A stretch of DNA of 64,000 bases from Coptis chinensis (GCA_015680905.1 CM027378.1:13249001-13313000); one strand, 5' to 3'; counted from the first letter of the stretch, positions 44,395 through 56,209 are shown. Translations and numbers: made by a program. Notes: generated by a model from the letters alone, not told the origin.

Positions 44395-46734
44395 TCAAGA
44401 AACAACATACATATTTTCAGTGGATAGGGGCTCCAATACGCCCTCCATTGTGGCCCCATCACCAGCAACAATGACTATATTAGCAGCATTCCTTTCCAAG
44501 GACATATTAGGTGCGACCTCATCAGCTTTAGGAGCGACCTCTAGAGTAGTTACAGATAAGATAGGAGCATCACATGCATCTCCCAGTACGTGTAACACCG
44601 GTGTACTGGGAGCCCCGCGTTCATGCTCCTCTTTGAAAGCTTTGTACTCTACCTCCAGCTTGAGATAATCAACATCTAGAACGTTATAAGCTTCAGTACC
44701 CTTCTGAGCGACGTCTTTACAATGCTAGGCGTAACCAGTCACCCTGTCAAGCTCCGCCCTCAAAACATTAAGCTCCAACTTCGTTCATTCCAGATCGGTG
44801 CTCATCAGGATCTTCTCCAAGGAAACGTTTTGATGCTGTGTCTTCAGTCCTTCGAGCTCCTTGAGGTCAATCGCATGTACGTCCTGGATATTCCTCAACT
44901 CCTCCTTCACTTTGCTACAGACTCCTTTTCTGATTCAGCAATCTGATCGATCTCCTTCAACTTCTGGTATTCACTCACAAGTTACACACACAAAAATATA
45001 ACAACAGTCGATCTTTGAGAGGCAAATAAAGAATTAATGAGTAAGCTCTGTAGAGCGTCACTTACCAAACAGTGAGCAAGATCCATTCGCCTCAGATTTT
45101 CAGCAAGGTCCTTGGAATCCAGCTCCTTGCGATTGCCATCCAGAGCCATCTGATCAATCATACAGGCCTTAATCTTACACGACTTGTAGCTGATATCAGT
45201 TCGCTTCACTATTCGCTGCACCCCCTGATACACCACTTGGCGATCCAAGTCATCATCCGCCATGATAGACTTCCCACTCGCCTTACTCGGGACCTTCAAC
45301 CTCACCGTCGAGCTGTGCTCTCGAGGCACTGGTGGCTGGCTCTGACTGACCCCAAAGGTCTCCAATTCTAAGATGCTCAGGTCGGGAGCAGCCCTCGACC
45401 TAGAACTATGAGAGGTCTTACCCCCAACTCATTCACCACCAGAGGCACCTCCAGCACCGGAGCTGCCCCCAATCACATGCGCCGCAGCCTTAGCAGCTCT
45501 TTGCTAAACTGGATCGGCCTTCCTCTTCAGCGATCTATTTCGCTTGCGAGGAATGAACTCGATCTCTTCCAAGTCGAAGGGACCACTTCTAGACCCTCTA
45601 TCCCCTTCAGGTCGCCTACTCGACCCACCAGCCCCAAAGGCTCCAGCACCACCTGCGGGTCGCTTCTGACCAGAATGGTTTCGATTCCTTTCATCCCTAG
45701 TCACCAGCTCATTCGCGTTCCTCTCTATTACTGATTCACTAGAAGCTTCACAAATCACTTGACCTCGAGCCCTTTCTTCTGACTTTTCCTCTTCTCCCTG
45801 ATTACACGACCTCTTCTTTCTACAAAGTAACTCGCTACTTCGGGTAGTTTCTCTTGCTTCTGAGTTTGGGTTAGCTTTGCAAATGACTTTATCACCCCAC
45901 ATTCGATTCGTTTTTTGATAATGACCTCTGCAAAAATAGCAAAGATGTAGTTCAAATACAAGTTCAACAGTTAGAACATCAAAACAATAAGACAATACAC
46001 TAATACCCACCCGAAAAGTTACAAACCCTAGTGGTCACACCAAATCTTGTGGCACAATAATTCCCAGCTACCAACAATGGCCTTCTCTCCAAAGCCTCAT
46101 TACTTACACCATCTAGCACGCTAGACTTGTTTGTTCATGTTTGCAAGCTGAAGTTATGAGCCCGAGATTGCTTCACAGAAAAGTGCTCAGCAATGTCAGC
46201 GACCCCTATGTGATACTCACCACTCGCATTCAATAGGTCGAACACTTTAAGCAGCCGCCAGGTATTACCCACGAACTGGCAGGGCGCTTTCCCACAAAAG
46301 TTTAAAAATTCACAGGCCAACTCCGAGAACGGTATCCTCATACCAGCTCTCAGCTGCCCTTCGCAGACTACTACCCCGTAGTTTGCCGGCGTGTACCTCG
46401 AGCTGAACACGTTCGCTTTCTCTCCCAGTTCGTGGATCTCCAGGTCGCTTATAGTGATCCCATAAGCTTCTCTCAGATTGGCGAAAGCCTTCACCGCATG
46501 TTTATCTACAACCTTAGGGGGTAGCCCACTAGAAGACGACCCCTCGTCGCAACTTGAAGTGCTAGCTACATCAACCACAGAATCAGATCGTCCATCATTC
46601 TCATCCTCACTCTCACACCTCACTGAATGTTCTCTCTCTTCCTCATACTCACCACAACTTAGAGATACTTCTCGAACCTCCTCAGATCGAGTATCATCAG
46701 AGTCTGACATCTCCTTTTTCTTAGCAAATACCAA
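44395..46734 (-). pseudogene. Antisense ORF of the Tat element (putative plant transposon protein)
   Basis: The first block, 46135-46734, has an acidic N terminus (MSDSDDTRSEE) and then YGITISDLEIHELGEKANVF, VVVCEGQLRAGMRIPF and FVGNTWRLLKVFDLLN. This resembles the 'putative gypsy type transposon' domain found on the antisense strand of Tat-type elements. Further blocks follow at 45504-46010 (Gly/Arg-rich, then LEEIEFIPRKR), 44982-45365 and 44395-44598, probably separated by introns or frameshifts. Its role in the element is not known. A CGATAT MITE and the diverged duplicate lie downstream. Confidence 0.7.
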
Positions 46735-47227
46735 GCCTAAACAAGAACAACTAAAGCCGACCTAGCTACTGGACACACAACGCTAGAACAGAAGAAAGAT
46801 GAAGAGCAACAATGGCAGAAGCACTAACTTGAGAAACCCTAGCTTGCATTTTTGCTAGAGGAGAAACAAAAAATGACTTTTCAGATTTTCAGATTTGGTT
46901 TTATATAGCCGATCCTTTAGTTCCCGATGAATATCATGATTACACCCTATACTCTATACGACACGCCCCCTACAGAGCTGTCTTTTCAAAATCCCAGAAA
47001 ACGAGGCTGTGATTTTTCTATTCACAACTGCTCAGATTTGCCCATGTGCCAGTCACGTGCCAACTACTGTCTCACATCAGTTCATCATACAACACGAGTT
47101 GATCTCAGTAGCACGGTTGGTATTTCCATTCACGTCAGTTCGCTTCCTCACTCATGCTCAACACGCGCCACCGTTTTCTCTCAGCAGATCGCTTCAATGT
47201 ACAACACGACCTACTGAGAGGGGGCTG

Positions 47228-47792
47228 TGTGAGGGAGTGATATTCTCATTAAGGAATATCAGGCACGTGTCCAACATAAGGGAAATACCATACCGACCTC
47301 ATGCCCTCGTCCACCGAACTGGCTTCAAAATGACTCACATCGTCAGCTCAAGCACACGATCTACGAGATCGCTCCAAAGTAGCTCAACTCGTACATCCTC
47401 ATGCAGAACGTTCCGTCTAATGACATCATCCAACTTCTAGATGCAATAATTGCCAAAGCCGTACTTACACAATCTATTACTGCAAAATACGAACCACTGT
47501 AACCACTCCCCATCATTACATAATTCCTACCAACACCATTCATACACTCCTTCTCAATCTCAACCCTACATTTGTGTTTGTCAGCACACGTGTTACGTGG
47601 ATCGTCATGATTAACAACTATAAATACCCCCTACATGAACTACGCCATACTTGATTCTACTCTTCCCCCAGAAGTGAGAGATAGATACGTAGGTAGTTCG
47701 CTCAGAACGAACTCGGTCTTTCCAATCTAATATCCCCATCTCCTCCACTTTAATCACAAGTTGTAAAGCCCAGACTAAATAACTCCTTTACA
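47228..47792 (+). repeat. Right LTR of the Tat element
   Basis: 565 bp, TGTGAGGGAGTGAT to CTCCTTTACA, matching the left LTR. The purine tract just before it supports the boundary. Confidence 0.93.
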
Positions 47793-47797
47793 GGTAC

Positions 47798-50060
47798 CTG
47801 TAGGCTGTACACAGTCACAAATTCGGAATTCTTAGTTAATTAAGCCAATGATGAAATTGTTAATTTGTACAAATTTGTTTAAAAATCAGAAAAAATCGGG
47901 AAAACCATAAATAATTAAAACATAAAATAGTATGCAGTGTGTGATTGTGCATCATGCAGTGTTCAGGATTCTGAACGGAATATCGGAATTCCACCCAATA
48001 TTCCGGTTTTTAAAAAAACTAGAAAAAACAACGTAGGGTTGAAATATTAGTGATCCCGAAATTAGTAGTCAATATTCCGAATTTGACATGGGTCGAAATG
48101 TTATGAATTTCTGTTTTTGGATTTGTCGGAATTCTAATAATTTCGAAATCTCAAACTATGTCATTATGTCAGGATTACTTCGAACATATATCAAATTCAA
48201 AATTTGTAAATATATATATGTAAAGTCTTGTTATATCCTAATATATCCTACAAATATCTACAATTCAGAAAATAAAATATTAAAATAAATGAATTGAAAA
48301 CTATTCATCATAAAAAAAATCACTAAAAATTGGTAAATATCGAGAATGAGGAGACTTTTACCGTTTTTATTGTTTATTCGTTTAGAAATTCGGTAACCAG
48401 TCAATTCGAAGACTTTTTAGGTTCATTTGAAAAAATCGGAGATTTTTGTGACTATGGCGGTAGAGAAGGGGAGTTGATTTCACAAGACACAAATGCGTGT
48501 GTACCCTTCCTCAAAAGGTAATTTTGAGTCCGGGTTCGAAGAAATAAATAGAAACGATGCAATGGCGTTTCGATCATTCTCCAAAGACTCACATGAATGA
48601 GTTATGAGCTTACCTATTTTAGACAAGAAATCGAACCAAATTTCAGTCAACAGATTGTCGTATCACTCTGCCTCTTACATTTTTCTTCGATATCTACGTA
48701 AGTTTTATATGGCATCATCATTGCTATATGCTTATATCAAGAGTGTTCTTGGGTTATGATCGGTAGTGCACGCTTGCACCGCAACAACAGGATCAAGACT
48801 TCATTTTATCATGAAGGTTCCATGTGCGACACTGATTAATAATTAAAAGGAGAGAAATATGGCTTAGATGAATAGCGACATCCAGCCTTGAACTCTTAAT
48901 AACCGTTCGCCATTTCTCTACCAAATTTCTTCATTCCCCTTTTTTGTTTCCGTTAGGAAATTTTTGTCCTTTTAAAAAAAAAAAAATGCGAATGTCAGTA
49001 TCATTTGGAGCATCTAAGCCTCTGTTTCTTTTTCCATTTAAAAAATTTGTTGAAGACAGAATATATGCCAATAGGAAGCGATATAAGTCTTGGAGAATTG
49101 GACAATGATTGGTTCAGCCGTTCCAGTAAAAATGAACTCGTTCACACTATGGCTTGCAGCAGAAAAAATGTTGCATAACAAGCAAGATAGATACAGGTGA
49201 AGTTGAAAGCTGGCTTGCAAGAAACAGTGCTCATTTTAATGGCAAGTAAATTTAGGGCTTCAGTCCCTTAACCAAATACGTCAATTCTGCAGCAGATCTC
49301 AAAAGCTGATAAATTATAATGACTGTCAGGTGAATCATGCGGTCAAAGGCTCGCCTAGGCTCACCCCAAGAGCCTAGCGCCAAAGGCTTTTAGTCTCACT
49401 CCCAAGGGTGCTTAGTGTAGCTAGGCTCATTTCCAGGGCCTAGCTAGTTAACCGCTGCCCCTTTAACTGCATTGCATAAGCACGTACATTCCCCTGACGC
49501 TCTTGCATTTTCACGTATGGTGTTTCTGCTAATTGACTACGTACTGCGTGCATTTCATCTACATGATGAGCATCCTGAGGAATCTCTTCCTGCATTGTTC
49601 AATTTTTGGTCGGATGTCAACTCCATCATTTTTATGTTATCTTTTATTTTATGGTGTATCAGATAATGATCGCATTCCTATACGCTAATCAACAAAGTTT
49701 TACTTGAAAAAAAAACAAGAAAAGAAATTGTAACTGGTAACACTCCATTGTGAGAACAATTGTAACTTATTGTAAGTGTAGATGTAACAGCACCTGCATC
49801 TTTTAGTTTGCAACTATAAACTCCTGTAAGAACTAAGAAGTGGTGAAAGATGAGTAGCACACTAACCCTACGTTAATAATATTTTCTAGTTTAATTAAGA
49901 TTTGTTGGTGCAATGGTGCTTATTAGTGGTTACCAGCTGGAGTTGGACTTTAGTGGAATTTTCCTTCCCATTTCACATGCCTCTATCAATCTCACAACAT
50001 ATTCTTGAGGAGATTCCAAAGCTCTTCTCTTGGTTATATTTTATTGATCTTTTGTGCTTT
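47798..50060. other. Intergenic between the Tat element and the bZIP gene
   Basis: There is no gene. A GCCTAGGCTC-rich, partly palindromic stretch lies at about 49340-49450. The segment 49086-49185 is a diverged copy of 29555-29650 (shared TCTTGGAGAA, ATGGCTT and TGTTGCATAA). The remainder is AT-rich and not recognised. Confidence 0.5.
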
Positions 50061-50067
50061 TTCATTC

Positions 50068-50074
50068 TATAAAT
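50068..50074 (+). promoter_or_regulatory. Probable TATA box of the bZIP gene
   Basis: TATAAAT at 50068-50074 is the best TATA match upstream of the uORFs. It would put the transcription start near 50100 and give a leader of about 540 bases, which is long, as in this gene family. Confidence 0.5.
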
Positions 50075-50317
50075 TCCAACCTTTGCGACATCATAAACCT
50101 CTTTCTTTTCTCTTCTATCTATTGATGTACATATAATAAACTTTTGAACATTTTTCATTATTTTCTCCCGTTTTCCAGTCTAAGGTTCTTGGCCATTTTG
50201 GTTGAATTTGAAGCCTTGATCTGCTTCAGTTGGTTTGTAAGAGCTGGGAGTGTCTCCTAAGTCATAAATCTTTGTGTTCTTTCTTACTATTAAAAGTTAC
50301 GTTGTTCTAGTTTCTTG

Positions 50318-50377
50318 ATGCTTGATGCTAATAACTTGTTCTTGATGTTTGAGATTCATGTTTCCAATTCTATGTGA
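50318..50377 (+). CDS. uORF1 in the bZIP leader
   Basis: A 19-codon frame, MLDANNLFLMFEIHVSNSM, then TGA. It overlaps the start of the sucrose-control uORF at 50358 in another frame, so ribosomes that translate it would skip the next start unless they leak past. The peptide itself is probably not important. Confidence 0.55.
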   Translation: MLDANNLFLMFEIHVSNSM

Positions 50378-50483
50378 AATCCTTCTGGCGGGGTTTATGG
50401 TAAACTCCACACATATACTCAGGTCTCATTTAGTTCAGTCTTTTTCTGTTGTTTTTCTCTACTGGTTCTATGTTTTTTCATGA
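50358..50483 (+). CDS. Sucrose-control upstream ORF (SC-uORF)
   Basis: A 41-codon frame beginning MFPILCEILLAGFMVNSTH and ending VQSFSVVFLYWFYVFS, then TGA. The C-terminal half is the conserved peptide found in leaders of S1-group bZIP genes (Arabidopsis bZIP11 and relatives). In that family, high sucrose makes the nascent peptide stall the ribosome near its stop codon and so lowers translation of the main protein. The residues known to matter in the C-terminal block look intact, so the bZIP downstream is probably sucrose-repressed at translation. Confidence 0.93.
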   Translation: MFPILCEILLAGFMVNSTHILRSHLVQSFSVVFLYWFYVFS

Positions 50484-50509
50484 ATAGGCTTTCTGTTTTT
50501 TTCATCTAG
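50470..50509 (+). CDS. uORF3 and uORF4 in the bZIP leader
   Basis: Two very short frames overlap the end of the SC-uORF: MFFHE (50470-50487) and MNRLSVFFI (50480-50509). With uORF1 and the SC-uORF this makes four, as described for Arabidopsis bZIP11. Confidence 0.5.
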
Positions 50510-50644
50510 ACCACACCACTTTCTTCTATATTGTTATTTGAGCCAGATTTCTTATAGTTTTCTAGTTTCTAGGCCATATTGAAAAACCAGATTAAATAAT
50601 CTTCTTGTTCAACTTCTCTACTTGGTGAACACACACACATATAT

Positions 50645-51085
50645 ATGGCTTCTCCGAGTGGGACTTCTTCAGGTTCAGGTGGTGAGGACCTCCGGGTCTC
50701 AACCGATCAGAGGAAACGGAAGAGAATGCTGTCAAACCGTGAATCAGCAAAGCGCTCAAGACTGAGGAAGAAGAAGCATTTAGATGGTCTTGCTGCACAA
50801 GTGGAACGGATCAGGAAAGAGAATAATGAAATACTTGCAACCTTGAACATCACCACTCAATACTACTTGAATATTGAATCTGAGAATTCTGTTTTGAGAG
50901 CTCAGATGGGAGAGTTAAGCCACAGATTGCAATCTCTAAACGACATAATCAACTACTTGCACTCAAGCGCTATTGATTTGGAGAGCCAGAATCATCAAAC
51001 CAGTATTGATGACTTCATAAACCCTTGGAATTTATTCTACCAGAATCAAGCCATTGTTACTTCTACAGATATGTTTGAGTACTAA
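50645..51085 (+). CDS. S1-group bZIP transcription factor (bZIP11/bZIP44/bZIP2-like)
   Basis: An intron-free 146-residue protein typical of group S1, which binds ACGT-core promoter elements as heterodimers with group C bZIPs and reprogrammes metabolism under energy limitation. The basic region is RKRKRMLSNRESAKRSRLRK (residues about 23-42), containing the invariant N-x7-R. The leucine zipper follows with heptads around LDGLAAQVERI, NEILATL, YLNIESEN and LRAQMGELSHRLQSL. The tail IDDFINPWNLFYQNQ is a conserved S1 block. The start at 50645 gives the usual short Ser/Gly-rich N terminus. A polyadenylation-like AATAAA is at 51326-51331. The leader carries the SC-uORF. Assignment to one paralogue needs a tree. 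Confidence 0.94.
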   Translation: MASPSGTSSGSGGEDLRVSTDQRKRKRMLSNRESAKRSRLRKKKHLDGLAAQVERIRKENNEILATLNITTQYYLNIESENSVLRAQMGELSHRLQSLNDIINYLHSSAIDLESQNHQTSIDDFINPWNLFYQNQAIVTSTDMFEY

Positions 51086-51339
51086 AAATCACTCCAGGAT
51101 ACACACTGGCGAATTGGCCTGGTCATCTTCATTGAAAATTCACGACTAGGAAAGGATGTTCTGATTCATTTGAAAAACATATGTATGATGATAATTAATT
51201 AATAGTGTGGATATATGTAGTAGATCGATATCGTTGGGCTTGCTCTATATTATGGGACTGATTATAGCAAGGCCTGGGAGAATTATGATGCTTGTAAATT
51301 TGTAATTAGCCGCTCTATTTATATGAATAAAAGTACAGT

Positions 51340-52563
51340 AAACCCTATTGGCACAGTTTAATTTGTGTGTGTGTGTTGTGTTAGTCACTTGTGTGTTTTC
51401 TCAGTATCTTCGATTTACTTGTTCTCTCTGCAAGATGCTTGGGGATCTTGAATATAGTTTGCCAATCCGGCGCCAGCAGATTTGATGTTCATAACTAGGA
51501 TAACTTCTAGCCATGATCAAAAGAATGAGAACATAGAAAATGCTCAGTGCGTCTTAATCGACACATAATTATTTATTATCGAGGATATAAGCATTTGTAC
51601 TTCATGGCCATTAATTAAATACGCAATAGATTCTTTACCAAAAAAAAAAAACGCAATAGATTTAATTGGTTGCATTTATAAGCAAGACAATTCTGTCGTG
51701 TTTGGTCATATAGGCTATCGATCTGTCCAATGGTTTTATTGTGCTATAAATTTGTAAGGAATGACATAACATCTTGAGTACGTTTGTTACTTGTTTTATC
51801 AATGCATGAAATAAAGTGATTAGATAATGTAATACAACCAACCGATGATACTTTAACCACCAATTTTCCACGATTGCATGATGCAAAAGAAGAATCACAA
51901 TGTACGTCCTAGAACATGGTTTGGCCTGTGCCAGACTAAAAGGTATGATTAAATAGGGCATTAGTTTTCATGATATTGCTGCAAAGTTACATCATGTATG
52001 GCTTTAATATGAAACTTTTAGCACACTTGAGATAACAATATGTGCTCTGGCGTATCAATTGATAAGTGGGTGCATGCTAACGTGTGGCGTGCAGTATTAA
52101 CTGATGGCAATGGTATAGAAAATGAAAAATGGTATAGAAAAATCATAGTGCCTCTATCCAGGATCCTTTCACTTTTAATCAGACAATACTATGAACAAAA
52201 GCAAGACGTGTTTCTTCTTCTAATTTGGAAGGCTTGTTAGGGGAAAAGAAGATACAAATATATAATCTAAATGGAAGTTGAAAGGAGCTGAGGCAAGGAA
52301 GTGGGTGAATTGGGTAGTGTGGAGGCAAATATATTATTTAATAGAATGGTGAAATCAATTGTCATGCCTTTCTGTTTCTAGATTTTGATTGAGTCTTTAA
52401 AATATGTCAATTAAAGAAACTAATACTAAAATCAGATCGAGATGATGAAAGCATGTAATCAGCCATTATGAAAAGGCTAATATGGTCGGTTGTCCTTTTA
52501 ATTTGTTTGCTACATCCGTTGCCAAACTGTACAACCTTTTACCAATATATTTACATCTTACTA
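51340..52563. other. Intergenic, no gene seen
   Basis: AT-rich sequence with stops in all frames. CGCAATAGATT occurs twice around 51620-51662 beside a poly-A run. No mobile-element terminus was found. Confidence 0.5.
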
Positions 52564-53291
52564 TCTCCCTATATTAGAAAAATATGGGTAGGAGAAATAG
52601 TGTTTTGGTGTCACATTTGTGTCCGTCACAGGAGCAAAATAGTAATTATCTGATTTTCAAAGACTTAAAAAAACCAAAACTAATGGCATAATGGTAAATA
52701 TTTGAATGTTTAAGTCTTAAAGATAAAAACGGTGGGCCAAGCATAATAGTGTCCACACATTATTTTTTATTTTTTTGGTTTTTTTTTTATCTCTTCCATA
52801 GACCCTATTAGAATAAAATAATTAAAAAATATAAAAAGAGAGATATTTTTTTTTCTCTCTCTCCAACTGTGGGCCTTACGTATTCTAAATATATTTTTTG
52901 CTCACGTGTGCTGTTTGTTAGTATTAGAAAAATATGGGGTAAGAGGAATAGTGTTTTGGTGTCACATTTGTGTTCGTCACAGGGGCAAAATAGTAATTAT
53001 TTGATTTTCAAAGACTTAAAAAAACCAAAACTGATGGCATAACGGTAAATATTTGAATGTTTAAGTCTTAAAGATAAAAACGGTAGGCCAAGCATAATAG
53101 TGTCCACACATTATTTTTTATTTTTTTTTTGTCATTTTTTATTTTTTTTATCTCTTCTGTACAGACCCTACTAGAATAAAATAATTAAAAAATATAAAAA
53201 GAGAGAGATTTTTTTTTCTCTCTCCAACTGTGGGCCCTATGTATTCTAAATATATTTTTTGCTCACGTGCATAGCACGTGCTGTTTACTAG
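52564..53291. mobile_element. Probable non-autonomous Helitron, two head-to-tail units
   Basis: The left end is A|TCTCCCTATATTAG and the right end is CTAG|T at 53288-53291. The right end is preceded by a hairpin-forming GCACGTGCATAGCACGTGC and a short spacer. These match plant Helitrons: 5' TC, 3' CTRG with an upstream hairpin, insertion between A and T, no duplication. The body is two similar units starting TATTAGAAAAATATGG at 52572 and 52922, with the first unit's 3' end decayed. No helicase gene. Confidence 0.55.
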
Positions 53292-53567
53292 TCTTATTAT
53301 AAGGAATTCGGCATGTAGAATAATGAAATAGTGGACATTCAGGGAAGGGAACAACTAGTTGCGCTGACAAGTTAGCTTAACAGCTTCTCACGCTTCACGT
53401 TTGCTTGCGAATTTGAGCAACGCGCACTGGAGCGGAGAACATGGCCTCCACATGTTGGCTACTACATCTGCTACCCCCTTTAGCATGAGCATGGTGGCTG
53501 CGTCCACTACAATTTGTAAAATATGTAATTCTTAGTGATGACTGAGGATATGGGTGTAACTACTAAT

Positions 53568-54368
53568 TGTTGAAGTATGTAAAGTCCCACAATGTTAGGG
53601 CATCTCCAATGGAGAGTGTAAAAATCCACCTCCACATAAGCTCCACATATGTGCCATTAAGATTATACACTCTATCTACCTCTCAAGTAAATAAGGTATA
53701 TATTTACACCTTGTGGCTCTTACAATGGTAGGGAGAAGAAAATGTGTAAAAACAGATAGCGACTGTCTTAAATTGTCGTTTATTTAAAAATAAAGAAGAG
53801 TAAAAGACTTGGGTCGTCGCAATGATATTAAATAAATATTGAAACATGTGTTGAAGTGACGTCCGTGGCTTCCATTTTCACTTAAACCTATAGCGACAGA
53901 CCGGATCCGTGGCAAAGCCATTAAATAATCTTGAGACGTGATTTCAAGTGATGATGTCCGATTTTTTTTTCTTCGGGACGTGTGTTGGAGTGTCGCCCAG
54001 GCTATTTTATCAATTAATAGCGGGATGGGGAATTCCCCACCCTCTCTATCAACTGATACTACGGTTTAGCACCCCCATTGGATAGAGTTTTTTGACACTT
54101 GGGGTGTAAATTTTCCACTCTATACGGTTTACACCCCCCATTGGAGATGCTCTTATAAGTGTGGACACGTCTTTAGTAGTTTTTATTTTGGTGTACAAGG
54201 GAAATTTATCACCCAAGATAAGTTTAGTATTAATATATGAACCGGTGGGTAGAGAATATTAACTCTAAACCCTACCTTCTTCTTGTGCCTCCATCCTTCT
54301 TCTTCTCCACCTCATCTCCTTAACCTAACAAACTAACAACTATTTGACTCTCCTAATATAAAATAACA
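53568..54368 (+). repeat. Copia LTR, split by a MITE
   Basis: It starts TGTTGAAGTATGTAAAGTCC and ends ACA immediately before TGGTATCAGAGCC (54369-54381), the primer-binding site complementary to initiator tRNA-Met used by copia elements. Without the MITE at 53598-54152 the LTR would be about 243 bp. No second LTR is in the window. Confidence 0.8.
53598..54152. mobile_element. Tourist-type (PIF/Harbinger) MITE inside the copia LTR
   Basis: The termini are GGGCATCTCCAATGG and CCATTGGAGATGCTC, flanked by TTA at 53595-53597 and 54153-54155. The length is 555 bp and no ORF was found. It is younger than the copia insertion because it interrupts the LTR. Confidence 0.9.
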
Positions 54369-54721
54369 TGGTATCAGAGCCGACTCTATTTAGAGAATTC
54401 TAGGAGAGAGATCCGCAGTTTCAAGGTTCCAGTTTTAGTATAAATTGCTGTCTTAGTATTATTTCGCTTCCGTTATCTCTCAGTATTGATAAAAAGGAGT
54501 ATGTCAGGTTTTCAGAGGGGGAAGGCATGATATCGCCATCTCTCTGAATCTCTCAGTTTCTAATTGCAGGCGCGTGCGCTCTCTAGGCCTGTATCTCGTA
54601 GTTTCTTGTGGCAGGCATGCACGCGCTCAGTTTAAAGCTTCTTCGAGGCGCGCACGTGCTCTGGGCCTGTATCTCGCAGTCTATCTTCCTTTTCATATAG
54701 TGAGTTTTTCTTCTCTTTACA

Positions 54722-56205
54722 ATGACTGAAGTTGTTCCAAAATCCGATGAATTCGGTAATATGTCTGTTATCTTTGTTGGTATGACCTCTATCAAATTGG
54801 AGGGTGTTGCCAATTACTTTCAATGGGCAGAAGCAGTTACTGTTTATCTTACTGGAAAAGGTAAGGAAAGTCATTTGACAGATCCCCCAGATGATAAAGT
54901 AAAGACAACCTGGACGCCTTGGTTAAGAATTTTCTGTGGAATACTATGGAGAAGGATGTTTGTAATACTGTGCGGTTTTTCAAAACCTCTAAGGAGATTT
55001 GGGAGTATCTACAAGAATCATACTCTCAATCTCAGAATACTTTACGTATCTTTCAGTTGTATGAGAACATCTTTGATCTAACTCAAGGCGATATGTCTAT
55101 CTCTCAGTATTATAATTCTCTTCGTAGCAAGTGGGAAGAACTGAATATTTATCACCCACTTACTATAGACATAAATCAGTTGAAGAAACAAAGAGAGGAA
55201 TTTCAGGTCTCAAAATTCCTATCTGGGCTACATCCTGAGTTTGCTAATGTGAAAGCCCAAGTTTAAGCTGAATCTAAGCTCCCTACTCTGTCTGAAGCCT
55301 ATTCTCGTATTACTACACCTCCTCCAAGGCACAATGACAGTGCGGCTTTATTGATCCCTCCAAGCAACAATAATTATAACAACCCCTCCTCTGGTCGTGG
55401 TAATGGAGGTAGATCGAGAGGGTAGAGCCAATCGTGGACGTGGAGGTGGTCGCAACCAAGGGAGTGGCCGTGGTTGTGGTATGGGCGGTTTTGATCCTTG
55501 TGAGCATTGTGGGCCCACAAATCATAATTATGATTTTTTGTTGGGATATAACATGATGCCCACCTTTGCACAAAGCTAACAATGCCATAGTAGTTGATCA
55601 GAAAGTGACCAACTTTCAACAAGTTCAAGAAGACCTTGCAGACCTGATGAAGCGGATACAAGCTATTCCAGTTAGTTCATCAAGTCTATCCAACCAACCC
55701 ACTGCAACCCTAGCCGATTCAGGTAAAACATGTCTTCATACAAGTGGTAACAACTCTTGGGTCATTTACTCAAGAACTTCTGATCATATGACAGGTAATC
55801 CCCAGTTATTTTCTAATCTTGAGTATACTCACACACCATCATATGTCATATTAGCAAATGGGGCTAAGGCTAGTATTATTGGTCGAGGTACTATTCAGTT
55901 AACTCATGATGTATCACTTGTCTCTGTCTTGCTTATTCAAAATTTTCCCTTTAATCTATTGTCTGTTCATCGTCGCACCCAATCTCTTCACTGTAATGTC
56001 AATTTTTCTTCCACTCATGTTGTGTTCCAGGATCTACTGACAAAGACACTAGTTGGTGGGGGGGTATGAGCACGGCGACATCTATTACTTTCAAGATGGT
56101 TATGGGCACTCTCACCAGAAGCAGACTCTCATAGTCTCACTATCTCCTGTTCAGTGACATATACGTCTTGGTCATCTTCCTCTGGTTAATATTGAAAATA
56201 AGACA
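54722..56205 (+). pseudogene. Copia gag-protease fragment
   Basis: The gag begins MTEVVPKSDEFGNM, and after a frameshift near 54905 the UBN2-type domain reads TSKEIWEYLQESYSQ, MSISQYYNSLRSKWEEL and KFLSGLHPEF. A Gly/Arg-rich zinc-knuckle region (GFDPCEHCG) follows, then the protease (SDHMTGNPQLFSNL, VILANGAKASI). The protease active site, normally DSG, reads YSR, so it is inactive. The last recognisable piece, HIRLGHLPLVNIE near 56155-56205, is the start of the pre-integrase domain. Integrase and reverse transcriptase are missing: the copy stops at the junction with Athila-like sequence. Confidence 0.8.
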
Positions 56206-56209
56206 TTTA

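Larger units (their letters stand above)
33877..47792 (+). mobile_element. Ty3/gypsy LTR retrotransposon, Tat type, defective
   Basis: The element is 13.9 kb with two LTRs beginning TG and ending CA, flanked by GGAAC (33872-33876) and GGTAC (47793-47797), a 5-bp target duplication with one change. A primer-binding site-like GGCGCCGTTT follows the left LTR at 34441, as in elements primed by tRNA-Asp. A purine tract, GAGAGGGGG, ends at 47224 before the right LTR. Tat features are the two RNase H domains and a long antisense ORF in the 3' half. It cannot move: gag is frameshifted, protease and reverse transcriptase active sites are changed, and part of pol is inverted. Confidence 0.93.

Noticed and set aside
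52572-53291. Direct repeats at 52572 and 52922 as LTRs
   Set aside because: They are immediately adjacent, lack TG..CA ends and have no primer-binding site. The Helitron-like ends fit better.
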